Positions 63,296 to 64,000 of a stretch of DNA of 64,000 nt are shown here, piece after piece (positions within the stretch are counted from its first letter, which is position 1; every line of letters begins with the position of its first letter). The position numbers were made by a program, and so were the translations under genes. A model generated the notes under the pieces. The model saw only the letters and a program-made list of their open reading frames with translations. It was not told where the DNA came from and did not search any database. Source of the stretch: Sphingobacteriaceae bacterium. Its GTDB lineage: Bacteria > Bacteroidota > Bacteroidia > Sphingobacteriales > Sphingobacteriaceae. The stretch is from positions 186,001 through 250,000 of the forward strand of contig CANHRG010000003.1 in assembly GCA_947463785.1 (NCBI GenBank), written 5' to 3'.

Positions 63296-64000
63296 ATGAA
63301 AAAAATATCTCTTTTAGCTCTGTTTATCGTTTTATGTTCTAAGATCTTTGCACAAAGTAGTTACGAAGTGCAAGGTGTAGTGCGTGATACCGCTGGTCAG
63401 AGTGTTATTGCAGCCTCAGTAAAACTAATTGCTGCAAAAGACACCTTATTTACCAGAAGCAATGCCGATGGGATATTCGTGTTTAAACTCGTAAAATCTG
63501 GTCAATTCAGTATCAATATTACCAGTATCGGTTTTGAAACCGTTAACCGGAAATACCTCTACAACGAAGGCGAAGGAGTATTGAAACTCGACCCAATTAC
63601 CATGAAAGCTGCAGCAAAACAGCTGAATGAAGTGGTAATTTCTGGTACACCAAGTGTTACCGTGAAACAAGATACCGTGGAATACCGAGCTGCAGATTAC
63701 AAACTGAAAGAGGATGCACAGGTAGAGGATCTCTTAAAAAAACTTCCAGGTGTTGAGGTTGACCAAAACGGTAATGTGAAGGCTCAAGGCAAGCAAGTAA
63801 CACGTGTACGCGTAAACGGTAAAGATTTTTTTGGTGGAGATGTAAAAACAGCAACTCAACAATTACCGGCAAACCTCATTGATAAAGTACAGATTGTGGA
63901 CGATTACGGCGATCAGGCTAATTTTACCGGTATTAGAGAAGGTGAACCTGAAAAAATCCTGAATATCCAAATCAGACCGGATAAAAACAGAGGATATTTT
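63296..64000 (+). CDS. TonB-dependent receptor-like outer-membrane protein, N-terminal part (cut by window edge)
   Basis: The first 235 codons are present. Signal peptide MKKISLLALFIVLCSKIFAQ, then a carboxypeptidase-regulatory-like domain (~24-100: VQGVVRDTAGQSVIAASVKLIAAKDTLFTRSNADGIFVF) and a plug domain (~125-235: YRAADYKLKEDAQVEDLLKKLPGVEVDQNGNVKAQGKQVTRVRVNGKDFFGGD). It is typical of Bacteroidota receptors of the outer-membrane beta-barrel family lacking a SusD partner. The barrel lies outside the window; the ligand is unknown. Confidence 0.88.
   Translation, partial: MKKISLLALFIVLCSKIFAQSSYEVQGVVRDTAGQSVIAASVKLIAAKDTLFTRSNADGIFVFKLVKSGQFSINITSIGFETVNRKYLYNEGEGVLKLDPITMKAAAKQLNEVVISGTPSVTVKQDTVEYRAADYKLKEDAQVEDLLKKLPGVEVDQNGNVKAQGKQVTRVRVNGKDFFGGDVKTATQQLPANLIDKVQIVDDYGDQANFTGIREGEPEKILNIQIRPDKNRGYF

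Overview
The window looks like a chromosomal segment of a Bacteroidota bacterium, most likely a Sphingobacteriaceae relative (Pedobacter/Mucilaginibacter-like). The evidence is a SusC/SusD polysaccharide-utilization locus, several TAnnTTTG promoter boxes, an almost complete lack of Shine-Dalgarno sites, the long form of IspG, a short ATP synthase epsilon subunit with atpDC separated from the other atp genes, and moderate G+C (roughly 40% by eye). The genus call rests on gene content and remembered families, not on a search. No transposase, integrase, prophage or CRISPR-cas gene was seen.

Layout. 1-6957: division and cell-wall (dcw) cluster on the minus strand, in transcription order mraZ, rsmH, ftsL, ftsI (PASTA type), murE, mraY, murD (cut by the window edge), with a phased TGGN repeat array upstream of mraZ. 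6964-12962: housekeeping minus-strand genes (pgk, a GNAT acetyltransferase, gapA, obgE, adk, tRNA-Arg(ACG), a peroxiredoxin, an RmlD-like reductase). 13367-18060: plus-strand atpDC with a consensus promoter and terminator, then a membrane trio (PAP2 phosphatase, GtrA-like protein, GT39-like glycosyltransferase). 18039-21307: an orphan ABC ATPase, then an ECF sigma factor, a putative membrane anti-sigma protein and an outer-membrane barrel. 21372-30297: heme cluster hemA, hemCD (fusion), hemB, hemL, a histidine kinase/response regulator pair, a TPR protein, hemE, hemJ. 30479-35303: ispG, RDD/GYF protein, LiaF-like and PspC proteins, SDR. 35313-37184: a small accessory segment bounded by two identical 29-bp direct repeats. 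37338-38603: an Nramp-related transporter with altered metal-site motifs.

38805-52417 is a beta-glucan (probably laminarin-type) utilization locus: SusC, SusD, two PKD lipoproteins, GH16 and GH3 in one minus-strand operon, with a divergent membrane-spanning propeller/Y_Y_Y/LuxR-HTH regulator. The divergent promoter region carries phased ACTACATCA repeats. 52473-52739 holds a degenerate 21-bp tandem array (about 12 units, two boxes per unit) directly upstream of a small XRE-type HTH gene; this is the most unusual non-coding structure in the window. Then come mlaE/mlaF-like lipid-transport genes, an rRNA-methyltransferase-like gene, an uncharacterised lipoprotein and msrA (plus strand), followed by parE-parC (minus strand). 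ParC ends in a sliding-clamp-binding-like QLGLF. The window closes with a possible small protein with its own terminator, a secreted protein, and the start of a TonB-receptor-like gene.

In cell terms the window encodes septal wall synthesis, lower glycolysis, ATP synthesis, tetrapyrrole synthesis from glutamyl-tRNA to coproporphyrin level, isoprenoid precursor synthesis, chromosome decatenation, and capture and hydrolysis of an exogenous glucan.
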